A stretch of 64,000 nucleotides of DNA from Catenulispora acidiphila DSM 44928 (GTDB lineage Bacteria; Actinomycetota; Actinomycetes; Streptomycetales; Catenulisporaceae), in NCBI RefSeq assembly GCF_000024025.1, contig NC_013131.1, positions 7,378,001-7,442,000 of the forward strand, read 5' to 3'. Below the pieces are notes generated by a model. It was not told the DNA's origin, did no database searches, and worked only from the letters and a program-made list of their open reading frames with translations. The translations under genes were made by a program, and so were the position numbers. Positions 49,960 to 59,775 of the stretch are shown piece after piece (positions within the stretch are counted from its first letter, which is position 1; every line of letters begins with the position of its first letter).

Positions 49960-50421
49960 TCACGCCACCACTTGCCCGGCCCGGGCCGAGCCTGGGTCCA
50001 GCACCCGGGCCAAGTGGTCCAGCAGGGCTTCGAGTTCCTCTCCTGTGCCGATCGGTCTGAGAACCTCGGATTGCATCCGGGCGAGCGATGGCGCGAGGCG
50101 GGCGTGCAACTCGCGGCCGCGCTGCGCGGCGTGGACGAGAACTCGTCGCCGGTCGGCTGGATCGGGATGGCGGTAGACCAGGTTGTCCGTGACGAGGCGG
50201 TCGATGAGCTTGGTCGCGGTCGGGGCGGGAAGCAGGGCGTATTCCGCGACCTCGGTCATGGTGTGGCCCAAGCCGTCGGCGAGCAGGTTGAGCACTCGCC
50301 ACTGCTCGATCGAGCAGCCTTCGGCCTCGGCCTCCAGCAGGGCCGATTGGCGGCGTACCGCGCGGTGCTCAGCCATGCTCAGGAGGTGCACGAGATCACG
50401 CTGTGGTTCGGCCGCGGTCAT
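49960..50421 (-). CDS. MarR-family transcriptional regulator
   Basis: 153 residues. Helix-turn-helix region SIEQWRVLNLLADGLGHTMT, LPAPTATKLIDRLVTDNLVY with wing DPADRRRVLVHAAQRG and a long C-terminal dimer helix. It is divergent from the AmiC-like gene at 50594, so the 170-bp gap between them is the likely target. This puts it as a candidate regulator of the nitrogen-scavenging block. Confidence 0.88.
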   Translation of the reverse strand: MTAAEPQRDLVHLLSMAEHRAVRRQSALLEAEAEGCSIEQWRVLNLLADGLGHTMTEVAEYALLPAPTATKLIDRLVTDNLVYRHPDPADRRRVLVHAAQRGRELHARLAPSLARMQSEVLRPIGTGEELEALLDHLARVLDPGSARAGQVVA

Positions 50422-50593
50422 CGACTCGCTCTTTCTCTTCGGCTCGTGGCGTGCTCTGGGCTGGACGGACGGGCCTGCTGCCGGTCAGGATGACTGCGCC
50501 TGGAGCTCAGCGCCGAGCCGTAGCTCGTCAGCTCTCTGCGCCGCCGCACTATTACCGTTATCCGCATCCTCGTACCCGTCCCGAGGTGGTCGC

Positions 50594-51697
50594 GTGTTCG
50601 CCGAGACGCCGCAGTCGCAGCCGGCGCCTGCGCCGTTGCGCGGCACTGCGGATGAGGAGTTGACCGTGGCGCTCGTGATTCCATTGTCCGGGCCCGCCGG
50701 GGTCTTCGGACCCTCCTGCGAGCTGTCGGCGCGGCTGGCGGCCGCCGAGCTCAACGATGCCGGCGGGGTGCTGGGGCGGCGGGTGCGGTTGGTACCGGTG
50801 GACGGCGGAGGCGCGCCGGAGCGGGTGGCCGCCGAGGTGGCGGCACTGGTGGACGTCGGTGCGGTGGACGCGGTCGTGGGCTGGCACATCTCGGCGGTGC
50901 GACGTGTGCTGGCGCCGCGGATCGCCGGTCGGGTGCCCTACATCTATACCGCGCAGTATGAGGGTGGCGAGCGGACGCCCGGTGTCTTCGTGACCGGGGA
51001 GACCCCTGCGCGTCAACTGCTTCCGGCGATGCGGCTGCTGGCCGAGTCCCATGGTGTACGGCGCTGGTTCGTGGTGGGCAACGACTATGTGTGGCCACGT
51101 GTGACTGCGCGGGCGGCGCTGCGGTACGCGCGGGCCTGCGGGGGCCGCGTCTGCGGTCAGGAATTCGTCGCGCTGGGCACGCACGAGTACGGCGGGGTGG
51201 TGCGCGCCATCGAGCGGAGCGCCGCGGACATCGTTTTGATGCTGTTGATCGGCGCGGACGCGGTGCATTTCAACCGGGCTTACGCCTCGCACGGCCTGCA
51301 CCAAAGCGTTCTGCGGCTGAGCACGCACATGGACGAGAACATGCTGATGGCCACCGGCGCGGAGGCCACCGAGAACCTTTGGGCGGCCGCGGGCTACTTC
51401 GAGACACTCGCCACCGCGGAGAGCTTGGAGTTCAACGGGCGGTACGCGGCGCGGTTCGGGACGCAGGCGCCGGTGCTCAGCAGCCTGGGAGAGTCCTGCT
51501 ATGAGGGCGTCCGGCTGTTGGCGGCGCTGGCGTCGCGGGCTCACAGCCTGAACGTACGCACCCTGCTTCGCGCGGGAAGCGCCGCGGCTTATGAGGGGCC
51601 GCGTGGCGCGGTCCGGCTGCACGGCAACCACGTGGAGCACCCCATCTACTTGGCGAGGGCCGACGCCTTCGACTTCGACATCGTCGCGCAACTCTAG
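50594..51697 (+). CDS. Cytosolic AmiC/FmdD-like amide or urea ligand-binding protein
   Basis: 367 residues from a GTG with GAGGTGG upstream. Type I periplasmic-binding fold of the AmiC/urea-ABC family: ELTVALVIPLSGPAGVFGPS, LNDAGGVLGRRVRLVPVDGG, VDAVVGWHISAVRR, VFVTGETPARQLLPA, NLWAAAGYFETL. There is no signal peptide or lipobox, so it should stay in the cytosol, as AmiC of Pseudomonas does when it senses amides for AmiR. No ABC transporter or AmiR homologue is adjacent. It heads the block of NCS1 permease and urease genes, so it may sense urea, an amide or a related ureide. Confidence 0.85.
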   Translation: MFAETPQSQPAPAPLRGTADEELTVALVIPLSGPAGVFGPSCELSARLAAAELNDAGGVLGRRVRLVPVDGGGAPERVAAEVAALVDVGAVDAVVGWHISAVRRVLAPRIAGRVPYIYTAQYEGGERTPGVFVTGETPARQLLPAMRLLAESHGVRRWFVVGNDYVWPRVTARAALRYARACGGRVCGQEFVALGTHEYGGVVRAIERSAADIVLMLLIGADAVHFNRAYASHGLHQSVLRLSTHMDENMLMATGAEATENLWAAAGYFETLATAESLEFNGRYAARFGTQAPVLSSLGESCYEGVRLLAALASRAHSLNVRTLLRAGSAAAYEGPRGAVRLHGNHVEHPIYLARADAFDFDIVAQL

Positions 51698-51757
51698 ACC
51701 CCGTCATCAGAGTACGAGCCCAGGAATACCCCGTCGCAGAAATAATTTCTCGGTGAA

Positions 51758-51772
51758 GTAACACTGCGTAAC
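51758..51772 (+). promoter_or_regulatory. GTAAC-N5-GTAAC, GlnR-box-like direct repeat
   Basis: Two GTAAC half sites about 88 bp before the NCS1 permease start. The actinobacterial nitrogen regulator GlnR binds GTnAC-N6-GAAAC-like repeats; here the gap is one base short, so the match is imperfect. A perfect-spacing version lies before the GntR gene at 62182. Confidence 0.4.
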
Positions 51773-51859
51773 ACACTCTCAACACCCGCACACCAGTCTC
51801 AACGGCAATCCCGGCGCTCCCGCCGGAGCCAGACCGTGACCGCGACAGGGAGGCAGAGT

Positions 51860-53581
51860 GTGACCGACACCGACAGCTCGGCCAGAACAGGGCAGGCCTC
51901 GACCGGCACCACCGCGACGACATCGACCGGTGCCAAGCGTGCCTATCACCGGTGGGCGAAGAACGACACGCTCGAGGACTACTCGCTGCGCTACGCACCC
52001 AAGTCCTTCCGGCGCTGGAGCCCCTACGTCGTCGCCACGACCGCGCTCGGCGGCATCGCCTACCTCGCCGATTTCGCCATCGGCGGCTCGATCGCCATCT
52101 CCTATGGATTCAGCAGCGCCGCCGTCGCGATTCTGATCGCCGCGGTCGTCATCTTCGCCACCGGCATCCCGATCGCCTACTACTCGGCGAAGTACTCCGT
52201 GGACATGGACCTGCTGACCCGCGGCGCGGGATTCGGCTACCTCGGCTCGACGCTGACCTCGATCATCTACGCCAGCTTCACCTTCATCTTCTTCGCCCTC
52301 GAAGGCTCGATCATGGCGCAGGCCTTCCAACTCGGCCTGCACATACCCCTGGCGGTCAGCTATCTGATCGCCTCGCTGCTCGTCATCCCCCTGGTGATCT
52401 ACGGCATGACCGCGCTGTCGAAGATGCAGGTGTGGACCCAGCCGATCTGGCTGATCATGATGGTCGCGCCGTTCCTCGCCATCGCGGTCAAGGATCCCGG
52501 CGAGTTCGCCCGGTTCACGCACTTCGGCGGCGACTCGCCGACCGGCGCCGGGTTCAGCTTTCTCAGCGCCGGGGCGGGCGCCGGCGTAGCGCTCTCGCTC
52601 ATCGCGCAGATCGGCGAGCAGGTCGACTACCTGCGCTTCATGCCGGACAAGACGGAGGAGAACAAGAAGCAGTGGTGGGGCGCGGTTCTCTCGGCGGGTC
52701 CGGGGTGGGTCGTGCTCGGCGCGCTCAAGCAACTCGGCGGGGCGTTCCTGGCGTTCTACGTCACCGAGAAGATCGGCAAGTCCGTTGCCGACGAGCCGAT
52801 CCAGCAGTACCTGCTGGGCTTGAAGACCTTCGCCGCGCCCGTCGCGCTGGGCCTGGCCACTTTCTTCGTGGTGCTCTCGCAAGTCAAGATCAATTCAACG
52901 AACGCCTATTCCGGATCGCTGTCCTGGTCCAACTTCTTCTCCCGGGTCCTGCACAAGCACCCCGGACGCGTCGTGTGGATCTTTCTGAATGTCGGCATCT
53001 CGCTGGCGCTGATGGAGGGCGGGGTCTTCGGCTTCCTGAACAACGTCCTCGGCTTCTACTCCAACGTCGCGATCGCTTGGATCGGCGCCGTCACCGCCGA
53101 CCTGGTGATCAACAAGCCGCTCAAACTCAGCCCGTCCTACATCGAGTTCAAGCGCGCGCACCTGTACAACTTCAACCCGGTCGGCTTCGGCTCCATGCTG
53201 ATCGCCTCCGCGGTCTCGATCGTCGCGTACTTCAACGCCTTCGGTGCGTACGCCAAGGCCTTCTCTCCCCTGATCGCCCTCGGCATCGGCCTGGCCCTCT
53301 CGCCGATCCTGGCGTACACGACGAAGGGCAAGTACTACATCGCCCGCGTGGACGGCCTCGACGAGCCGCTGGTCGTGGACGGCCTGCTGTCCTCCGTCGA
53401 GCTCACCTGCACGGTCTGCACGGACGCCTTCGAGCGGCCGGACATGGCATCCTGCCCGTTCCACAGCGGTCCGATCTGCTCGCTGTGCTGCAGCCTGGAG
53501 GCCGCGTGCCACGACGCGTGCAAGAAGACCGGGTCCGGGGCGGTCGACCTCGGTATGCCCGTCACCGCGACCCCGGTGTGA
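51860..53581 (+). CDS. NCS1 (purine-cytosine permease-like) transporter with Cys-rich C-terminal domain
   Basis: 573 residues from a GTG with GGGAGG upstream; a GTG 24 bp earlier is in frame but weaker. About 12 transmembrane helices ([53 protein letters not shown], an NCS1-like N-x-Y-S-G-S motif). The last ~75 residues are cytosolic and Cys-rich: CTVC, SCPFH, CSLCC, ACHDAC, a pattern suited to one or two zinc sites. NCS1 permeases import nucleobases, allantoin or hydantoins. Directly upstream of urease, so the substrate is probably a urea-yielding compound. Confidence 0.9.
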   Translation: MTDTDSSARTGQASTGTTATTSTGAKRAYHRWAKNDTLEDYSLRYAPKSFRRWSPYVVATTALGGIAYLADFAIGGSIAISYGFSSAAVAILIAAVVIFATGIPIAYYSAKYSVDMDLLTRGAGFGYLGSTLTSIIYASFTFIFFALEGSIMAQAFQLGLHIPLAVSYLIASLLVIPLVIYGMTALSKMQVWTQPIWLIMMVAPFLAIAVKDPGEFARFTHFGGDSPTGAGFSFLSAGAGAGVALSLIAQIGEQVDYLRFMPDKTEENKKQWWGAVLSAGPGWVVLGALKQLGGAFLAFYVTEKIGKSVADEPIQQYLLGLKTFAAPVALGLATFFVVLSQVKINSTNAYSGSLSWSNFFSRVLHKHPGRVVWIFLNVGISLALMEGGVFGFLNNVLGFYSNVAIAWIGAVTADLVINKPLKLSPSYIEFKRAHLYNFNPVGFGSMLIASAVSIVAYFNAFGAYAKAFSPLIALGIGLALSPILAYTTKGKYYIARVDGLDEPLVVDGLLSSVELTCTVCTDAFERPDMASCPFHSGPICSLCCSLEAACHDACKKTGSGAVDLGMPVTATPV

Positions 53582-53603
53582 TCGGCGAAAGGCCCACGAC
53601 ATC

Positions 53604-53906
53604 ATGCTTCTGTCCCCCCACGAGCAGGAACGCCTGCTCATCCACGTCGCCGCCGGGCTCGCCCGGGAGCGGCGAGCCCGCGGGCTGCGCCTGAACTACC
53701 CGGAGGCGATCGCCGTGCTCACCTCGTTCCTGCTCGAACGCGCCCGGGACGGCCACCGTGTCAGCGAACTGATGGACGCCGGACGTCATGTGCTGACCCG
53801 CGAGGATGTGCTGGAGGGGGTGCCGGAGATGATCGACGAGGTGCAGATCGAGGCCACCTTTCCGGACGGCACGAAGCTCCTCACCGTGCACCGGCCGATC
53901 GGATGA
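53604..53906 (+). CDS. ureA: Urease subunit gamma
   Basis: 100 residues, standard length. [20 protein letters not shown], the [21 protein letters not shown] core and the [21 protein letters not shown] end match UreA. Structural subunit of nickel urease, which hydrolyses urea to ammonia and carbamate. 22 bp after the permease; overlaps ureB by 4 bp (ATGA). Confidence 0.97.
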   Translation: MLLSPHEQERLLIHVAAGLARERRARGLRLNYPEAIAVLTSFLLERARDGHRVSELMDAGRHVLTREDVLEGVPEMIDEVQIEATFPDGTKLLTVHRPIG

Positions 53907-54271
53907 GGGGCTCGGTGGATCACTCACAGCAGCTTCAGACCGGGGGTGTGGCCCCCGGCGAGGTCCGGCTCGTCGCCGAGCCGATCGAACTCAACGCCGG
54001 GGCGCCGCGTACGACGCTCACCGTGCTCAACACCGGCGACCGGCCCGTACAGGTCGGCTCGCACTACCACCTGGCCGAGGCCAACCCGGCCCTGGAATTC
54101 GACCGCGGCGCCGCCTGGGGCCGGCGTCTGGACATCCCGGCGGGCACCGCGGTGCGCTTCGAACCAGGCCTGGCCCGCGAGGTCGCGCTGGTTCCGATCG
54201 CCGGGCGGCGGGTCGTGACCGGACTGCGCGGGATCAGCGGCGCGCGCGGGGAGGGCAGGCTCGATGGCTGA
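53903..54271 (+). CDS. ureB: Urease subunit beta
   Basis: 122 residues. [20 protein letters not shown], then [18 protein letters not shown] and [12 protein letters not shown] are UreB hallmarks. Structural subunit around the active site. Starts inside the ureA stop and its end overlaps ureC by 8 bp, so translation of the three structural genes is coupled. Confidence 0.96.
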   Translation: MRGSVDHSQQLQTGGVAPGEVRLVAEPIELNAGAPRTTLTVLNTGDRPVQVGSHYHLAEANPALEFDRGAAWGRRLDIPAGTAVRFEPGLAREVALVPIAGRRVVTGLRGISGARGEGRLDG

Positions 54272-55997
54272 AATGTCCCGGCAGCGTTACGCGGCGCTGT
54301 ACGGCCCGACCGTGGGCGACAGCGTCCGGCTCGCCGACACGAACCTTTTCATCGAGGTCGAGCGGGATCTGTGCGCGCACGCCGGATATGGCGAGGAAGC
54401 GGTGTTCGGCGGCGGGAAGGTGATCCGCGAGTCGATGGGCATGGCCCACCTCGCCCGCACCGGGCGCGGCGACGTTCCCGGCAGCCCGGACACCGTGATC
54501 ACCGGCGCCGTCGTGCTGGACCACTGGGGTGTCGTGAAGGCCGACGTCGGGATCCGGGACGGCCGGATCGTCGCGCTGGGCAAGGCCGGGAATCCGGACA
54601 CGATGCACGGCGTGCACCCGGCACTGGTGATCGGCCCGTCCACAGAGGTGATCTCCGGCAACGGCCGGATCCTCACCGCCGGCGGCATCGACGGACACGT
54701 GCACTTCATCTGCCCCCAAGCGATCACCGAAGCGCTGGGGGCGGGCATCACGACCCTGATCGGCGGCGGCACCGGACCGGCTGAGGGCAGCAAGGCCACG
54801 ACCGTCACTCCGGGCGCCTGGCATCTGGCCCGGATGTTCGAGGCCCTGGACCCGTGGCCGGTCAACTTCGCGCTTCTGGGCAAGGGGAACTCGACCAACG
54901 AGGAAGCCCTGTGGGAGCAGCTGCGCGCGGGCGCGGCCGGATTCAAGATCCACGAGGACTGGGGCGCGACGCCTGCCGCGATCGACGTCTGCCTGCGGGT
55001 CGCGGACGCCTCGGGCGCCCAGGTGTCCATCCACACCGACACGCTCAACGAGGCCGGGTTCGTCGAGAGCACGGTGGCTGCGATCGCCGGGCGCACGATC
55101 GAGGCCTACCACGTGGAGGGAGCCGGCGGTGGCCACGCACCGGATATCATCACCGTCGCCGGCCTGCCGAACTTCCTTCCGGCCTCGACGAATCCGACCA
55201 GGCCGCACACCGTCAACACCATCGACGAGCACCTGGACATGCTGATGGTGTGCCACCATCTGTCGCCGGCGATCCCGGAGGACCTGGCGTTCGCCGAATC
55301 CCGCATCCGGCCGACCACGATCGCGGCCGAGGACGTCCTGCACGACCTCGGCGCGATCTCGATGATCGGCTCGGACTCCCAAGCGATGGGCCGGATCGGC
55401 GAGACCGTCATCCGCACCTGGCAGACCGCGCACGCCATGAAGGCCCGGCGTGGCGCGCTGCCCGGCGACGGTGCCGCCGACAACCATCGCGCCCGCAGGT
55501 ACGTCGCCAAGTACACGATCGGCCCGGCCGTCGCTCACGGTATGGACGCCGAGATCGGATCCGTCGAACCGGGCAAGCTCGCCGACCTCGTGCTCTGGGA
55601 CCCGCGTTTCTTCGCGGTACGTCCTCATCTGGTGATCAAGGGCGGTGCGATCGCGTGGGCCGCGATGGGGGATGCCAACGCCTCCATCCCGACGCCGCAG
55701 CCGGTGCTGCCCCGGCCGATGTTCGGGGCGTACGGTCACGCCCCCGCTGCCACCAGCCTTGCCTTCGTCGCACCGGCCGCGATCGGCGACGGGCTCGCCG
55801 AACGGCTCGGCGTTCGGCGCGAGCTGGTCGCGCAGAAGGATGTACGGCGGCTGACGAAGGCGGACCTGCCGGAGAACACCGCACTACCGCGGATCGAGGT
55901 CGACCCGGATACCTTCACCGTGCGCATCGACGGCGAGACCGTGGAGCCTGCTCCGGCCGAGATCCTGCCGCTGGCTCAGCGCTACTTCCTGTTCTGA
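54264..55997 (+). CDS. ureC: Urease subunit alpha (catalytic)
   Basis: 577 residues. All active-site features are present: nickel-binding His pair in [12 protein letters not shown], the carbamylated Lys in [19 protein letters not shown], the flap MVCHHL with the mobile Cys/His, and the Asp ligand in GSDSQAMGR. Full length and intact, so functional urease is expected once the accessory proteins load nickel. Confidence 0.98.
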   Translation: MAEMSRQRYAALYGPTVGDSVRLADTNLFIEVERDLCAHAGYGEEAVFGGGKVIRESMGMAHLARTGRGDVPGSPDTVITGAVVLDHWGVVKADVGIRDGRIVALGKAGNPDTMHGVHPALVIGPSTEVISGNGRILTAGGIDGHVHFICPQAITEALGAGITTLIGGGTGPAEGSKATTVTPGAWHLARMFEALDPWPVNFALLGKGNSTNEEALWEQLRAGAAGFKIHEDWGATPAAIDVCLRVADASGAQVSIHTDTLNEAGFVESTVAAIAGRTIEAYHVEGAGGGHAPDIITVAGLPNFLPASTNPTRPHTVNTIDEHLDMLMVCHHLSPAIPEDLAFAESRIRPTTIAAEDVLHDLGAISMIGSDSQAMGRIGETVIRTWQTAHAMKARRGALPGDGAADNHRARRYVAKYTIGPAVAHGMDAEIGSVEPGKLADLVLWDPRFFAVRPHLVIKGGAIAWAAMGDANASIPTPQPVLPRPMFGAYGHAPAATSLAFVAPAAIGDGLAERLGVRRELVAQKDVRRLTKADLPENTALPRIEVDPDTFTVRIDGETVEPAPAEILPLAQRYFLF

Positions 55998-56008
55998 GGC
56001 CGGCATCT

Positions 56009-56689
56009 GTGAACCTGGCCTCGCTGCTCATGCTGACCGACAGCCGCCTGCCCGCGGGCACGCACGCGCACTCGGGCGGGCTGGAGGCCGCCGTCGCCGC
56101 CGGGCGGGTCCTCGAGCCGGGCGACCTCCACGCCTTCCTGCTCGGCCGGCTCACCACCACCGGCCTGACCGGAGCCGCCTTCTCGGCGGCGGCGCTCGAA
56201 GCGGCTCGCGGACCGGACGACGCGCTGCTCGCCGAGCTCGACGCCGAGTACGAGGCGCGTACCCCCTCGCCCGCGCAACGCCGCGCGTCCCGAACGCTGG
56301 GCCGGCAACTCCTGCGCGCGGTCCGCGCGGGCTGGCCGGGCCCGGCTCTGGCCGCGGCTTCCGCCGTGCACCCGGACGGCCCCCACCAGCCGATCGCCTT
56401 CGGCGCGGCGGGTGTGACCGCCGGTCTCAGCGCGCACGACGCCGCGCTCGCCTGCGCACTCGGCGCCGTCAGCGGTCCGGCGAACGCCGCCACCCGGCTC
56501 CTCGGCGTCGACCCCGACGCGGTCACCCGGGTGCTCGCCGTGCTCGAACCCCACATCCAGGACACCGCTGACGCGGCGCTGAAAGCCGCGCTCGGCCCGA
56601 TCAGCGAACTGCCATCGTTCAGCGCACCCCGTCTGGACATCTCGGCAGAACATCACAGCACATGGGAGGTGCGTCTCTTTGCATCGTAA
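56009..56689 (+). CDS. ureF: Urease accessory protein UreF
   Basis: 226 residues from a GTG with GAGG upstream. [20 protein letters not shown], an all-helical body and [15 protein letters not shown] fit UreF. With UreD and UreG it forms the complex that delivers nickel and CO2 to the alpha subunit. No ureE is present, as in many actinobacteria. Confidence 0.92.
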   Translation: MNLASLLMLTDSRLPAGTHAHSGGLEAAVAAGRVLEPGDLHAFLLGRLTTTGLTGAAFSAAALEAARGPDDALLAELDAEYEARTPSPAQRRASRTLGRQLLRAVRAGWPGPALAAASAVHPDGPHQPIAFGAAGVTAGLSAHDAALACALGAVSGPANAATRLLGVDPDAVTRVLAVLEPHIQDTADAALKAALGPISELPSFSAPRLDISAEHHSTWEVRLFAS

Positions 56690-57401
56690 ATATCCTGACG
56701 AAGGCGCGGCCGGAGCCGGCATGAGCTTCGCCCTGGGGGCCGCGCGTACCGGCGGACCGCTCCGCATCGGCATCGGCGGTCCCGTCGGCTCGGGCAAGAC
56801 CGCCCTCGTGGCAGCCCTGTGTCGTGCACTGCGCGACGATTACGCCCTGGCCGTGGTGACCAACGACATCTACACCCGTGAGGATGCCGAGATCCTGCTG
56901 CGCCAAGGCGTGCTCGAACCGGAACGGATCTCCGCGGTGGAGACCGGCTGTTGTCCGCACACCGCGATCCGCGACGACATCTCGGCCAACCTCGAAGCCG
57001 TCGAAGCCCTCGAACGGCGCTTCGCCCCCCTGGACCTGGTGCTCGTCGAAAGCGGCGGAGACAACCTCACCGCGACCTTCAGCAAGGGCCTGATCGACCG
57101 GCAGATCTTCGTGATCGACGTCGCCGGCGGAGACAAAGTCCCTCGCAAGGGCGGCCCCGGCATCATCTCCTCCGATCTGCTGGTGATCAACAAGACGGAC
57201 CTCGCAGAGCTGGTCCACGCGGACCTCGACGTGATGCGCCGCGACGCCAAGCGCCAGCGCACCGACGCGCACGGAACCGAACGCCCCACGGTGCTCATGT
57301 CGCTCGCCGCCGACCCGCTCGCCGCCGACGTCGCGGCGTGGACCACCGCTCTGATCGCCCAGCGCCGCGCCGGCGCGAGCACTGTCCGGTCCCCGGCATG
57401 A
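56679..57401 (+). CDS. ureG: Urease accessory GTPase UreG
   Basis: 240 residues. G-domain motifs: P-loop [21 protein letters not shown], the nickel CPH in [20 protein letters not shown], and INKTDLAE (NKxD). Hydrolyses GTP to drive nickel insertion. The start is probably the TTG at 56679, which has GGGAGGT 8 nt upstream and overlaps ureF; an ATG at 56721 would also keep the G domain. Overlaps ureD by 4 bp. Confidence 0.95.
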   Translation: MHRKYPDEGAAGAGMSFALGAARTGGPLRIGIGGPVGSGKTALVAALCRALRDDYALAVVTNDIYTREDAEILLRQGVLEPERISAVETGCCPHTAIRDDISANLEAVEALERRFAPLDLVLVESGGDNLTATFSKGLIDRQIFVIDVAGGDKVPRKGGPGIISSDLLVINKTDLAELVHADLDVMRRDAKRQRTDAHGTERPTVLMSLAADPLAADVAAWTTALIAQRRAGASTVRSPA

Positions 57402-58210
57402 AGGCGACGGCGCGCCTGGTCGCCGAGGCACGTTCTGACGGCACGACCCGTCTGGCCACCCTCGCCGGGCAAGCCCCCTTATTGCTGCGCCAGACCATGG
57501 GGGACGGCACGACGGACGCCGCCCAGGTCCACCTCGTCGCTGGCGCCGCCGGACCCATCGGCGGCGACGAACTGCACCTCGGTGTCCACCTCGGCCCGGG
57601 AGCCCGCGTGCGGATCCGCAGCGTCGCCGCCTCCCTCGCCCTGCCCGCAACCCAGCCGTGTGAGTCGACCCTCGATATCAGGATACGTATCGAGAGCGGC
57701 GCCGCGCTCGACTGGAGCGCCCAGCCGCTCATCGCCGCGCGCGGCGCCCGCCACCGCACGACCGTGAGCATCGAGATGACCGACGACGCCCACCTGATCT
57801 GGCAGGAACAGACGCTGCTCGGCCGGCACGGTGAGGAGCCCGGATCGGTGGTCACTCGTCTGCGTGTCCGCCGCGGCGGCCGCCCTCTGCTCGACCACAC
57901 GCTCGCTGTCGGCCCGGCCCATCCCGGTTCGCTCGGACCCGCCGTCGTCGGAGCCGATCGTGCCGGCTCCACGACCGTGATCGTTGATCCGGCCTGGACC
58001 AGAGTGCCACCCGCCAAGCGGCTCACCATCGAACCCCGCGACGACGACCACGGCGCTCTCGCGGTGTTCCCGCTCGGTGGACCCGCAGCCGTCATCAGTG
58101 CCTTGGCACCGGACGCCCTCAGTCTGCAACGGCTCCTCAGCCGGAACGCAGCCCTTCGCCTTCCTGCGCTTGCGGCGTATCCCGCGCAGGCCGTCGCAGG
58201 ATCAGGTTGA
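57398..58210 (+). CDS. ureD: Urease accessory protein UreD (UreH)
   Basis: 270 residues, ATGA-coupled to ureG. Weakly conserved family: [62 protein letters not shown]. Tunnel protein through which nickel passes with UreF/UreG. Last gene of the urease operon; the downstream gene is convergent. Confidence 0.93.
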   Translation: MKATARLVAEARSDGTTRLATLAGQAPLLLRQTMGDGTTDAAQVHLVAGAAGPIGGDELHLGVHLGPGARVRIRSVAASLALPATQPCESTLDIRIRIESGAALDWSAQPLIAARGARHRTTVSIEMTDDAHLIWQEQTLLGRHGEEPGSVVTRLRVRRGGRPLLDHTLAVGPAHPGSLGPAVVGADRAGSTTVIVDPAWTRVPPAKRLTIEPRDDDHGALAVFPLGGPAAVISALAPDALSLQRLLSRNAALRLPALAAYPAQAVAGSG

Positions 58211-58231
58211 TGACCAGTGCGGCTTCATCGC

Positions 58232-58567
58232 TCATGACTCACATCCCCTTGGCGGTACCGACCTGCGGGAACCGGGAGTCGGCGACATCGGCAGGTTTGA
58301 GCGCCGAACAAGCGCCACCGGGCGATCCGCCCTCGAACGGTGACTCACTGGCTTCGGCATACCGAAGCGGTGAAGGCCGAGCCGAACCGGACGGGTGATG
58401 TCGGTGACGTCGGTGATCGTGACCTCGCCGTCCGCTGCCACGGCCGAGAAAGTGCGGCCCATGCACTTGACGACGGTTCCGGCTCCGGACACCTCGTCGA
58501 TCTCGAATACCTTGTCCACCTGCTTGTCAGAGGCCTGCACCGGGCCTCGTCCCTCGCTCGCGGGCAC
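58232..58567 (-). CDS. Hypothetical 111-residue protein
   Basis: GTG at 58567 with GAGGAGG about 10 nt upstream. The N-terminal 60 residues look protein-like (VDKVFEIDEVSGAGTVVKCM, FSAVAADGEVTITDVTDI), then the C-terminus turns Arg/Ser/Pro-rich and may be non-native. No family recognised. Convergent with ureD, 21 bp apart. Confidence 0.4.
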   Translation of the reverse strand: MPASEGRGPVQASDKQVDKVFEIDEVSGAGTVVKCMGRTFSAVAADGEVTITDVTDITRPVRLGLHRFGMPKPVSHRSRADRPVALVRRSNLPMSPTPGSRRSVPPRGCES

Positions 58568-58878
58568 GTTGAGCGCCCTCCTCGCGTCGCCGTTTCACCA
58601 GAACCCTGATTCGTGGCGACTCAGTGTAGGCGCCGACGCGAACCGGCGGCCGTCGTGCCCGTAGAGGGGTTCCACCACTGGCATCGCGAACCGGCGATTC
58701 CGGAAGTGCCCGCCCCCGCCCCGATCATGGATCCCGTTCCGGATACACCATGGGATACCTCAGTAATCAGTTCTTCACGACGGCGACTCGCATCGGCAAA
58801 CACCTTGTCCGACAGTCATCGCAACACCGCGCACCGGCCGACCCGGCGGTGCCGCCGACTCCCCGTCAGGAGGACCCG
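58568..58878. other. Intergenic region before the first cysteine hydrolase
   Basis: About 310 bp. A 60-codon GTG frame on the minus strand (58621-58803; Gly/Ser-rich with CQWWNPSTG near its end) is possible but has a weak ribosome-binding site. The promoter of the hydrolase at 58902 should lie here; A/T-richer DNA occurs at 58740-58790. Confidence 0.35.
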
Positions 58879-58905
58879 ATGTCCCAGGCGACGACCTCGT
58901 CATGA
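58879..58905 (+). CDS. 8-codon leader/coupling ORF (MSQATTSS)
   Basis: ATG with a perfect AGGAGG upstream opens eight codons whose TGA overlaps the ATG of the hydrolase (ATGA). The strong ribosome-binding site belongs to this ATG, not to the hydrolase ATG, so translation of the enzyme may be coupled to this peptide. A frameshift that cut off a longer N-terminus is the alternative. Confidence 0.45.
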   Translation: MSQATTSS

Positions 58906-59612
58906 CCGCTCGGACCGTCTCGGTTCCGGCCAGCCCGGCGCCGTTCGCGCTCGACCCCGGGTCGGCCGCGCTCATCCTCATCGACATGCAGCGTGACTTC
59001 CTCGAGCCCGGCGGGTTCGGGGAGTCGCTCGGCAACGACGTCTCTCTGCTGCGCAAGACCATCGCTCCGCTGCAAGCTGTGCTCGCCGCCGCCCGTGCGT
59101 CCGGTATGCCGGTGATCCATACGCGGGAGGGGCATCTGCCCGATCTGTCCGACTGCCCGCCGAGCAAGCTCAACCGCGGCGCGCCGTCGATGCGGATCGG
59201 TGATCAGGGGCCGAAGGGGCGCATTCTCATCCGTGGCGAGTATGGCCACGACATCGTTGACGAGTTGGCTCCCGCACCCGGTGAGCCAGTCGTCGACAAG
59301 CCCGGCAAGGGGGCGTTCTACGCGACCGCGTTCGGGGAGATCCTTGGCGGGCTCGGGGTCACCCAGCTGATCGTCACCGGCGTGACCACCGAGGTGTGCG
59401 TCCATACGACGGTCCGTGAGGCGAACGATCGCGGCTTCGAGTGCCTGGTGCTCTCCGACTGCGTCGGCTCGTATTTCGCCGACTTCCAGGAGGCCGCGCT
59501 GGCCATGATCGCGGCCCAGGGCGGCATCTTCGGGTGGACGGCGACTTCCGCCGATTATCTGGCCGCCCTCGAATCCGCGGCCGGCGCGGACGCCATCACG
59601 ACAGCTTCCTGA
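58902..59612 (+). CDS. Isochorismatase-fold cysteine hydrolase (ureide/biuret-type)
   Basis: 236 residues. Catalytic triad of the cysteine-hydrolase group: Asp in ALILIDMQRDF, Lys in [13 protein letters not shown], Cys in VTTEVCVHTTVREANDRG, with the HTREGHLPDLSDCP substrate loop shared with biuret-hydrolase-like enzymes. It should cleave a ureide C-N bond, releasing ammonia. Paralogous to the enzyme at 62956 but with a different N-terminus and C-terminal tail; in known triuret/biuret clusters two such paralogues act in sequence (TrtA, BiuH), which this arrangement resembles. Substrate is an inference; ureidoacrylate, N-carbamoylsarcosine or nicotinamide-type substrates are alternatives. Co-oriented with the next permease. 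Confidence 0.88.
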   Translation: MTARTVSVPASPAPFALDPGSAALILIDMQRDFLEPGGFGESLGNDVSLLRKTIAPLQAVLAAARASGMPVIHTREGHLPDLSDCPPSKLNRGAPSMRIGDQGPKGRILIRGEYGHDIVDELAPAPGEPVVDKPGKGAFYATAFGEILGGLGVTQLIVTGVTTEVCVHTTVREANDRGFECLVLSDCVGSYFADFQEAALAMIAAQGGIFGWTATSADYLAALESAAGADAITTAS

Positions 59613-59775
59613 AATTGCCGCCGTCGAACGTCCAGTGCCAGGCACGGCAAGGCACCACGAGCGACGCGGGACAGCACAAGCACGCCCCGTCTGGCACCGC
59701 GCACCGCGCAGCACCGCATCTCGGCGCGACACCGCGCCGCACGCCCGGTCATCCAACCCCAGCCACGGAGCCGCC

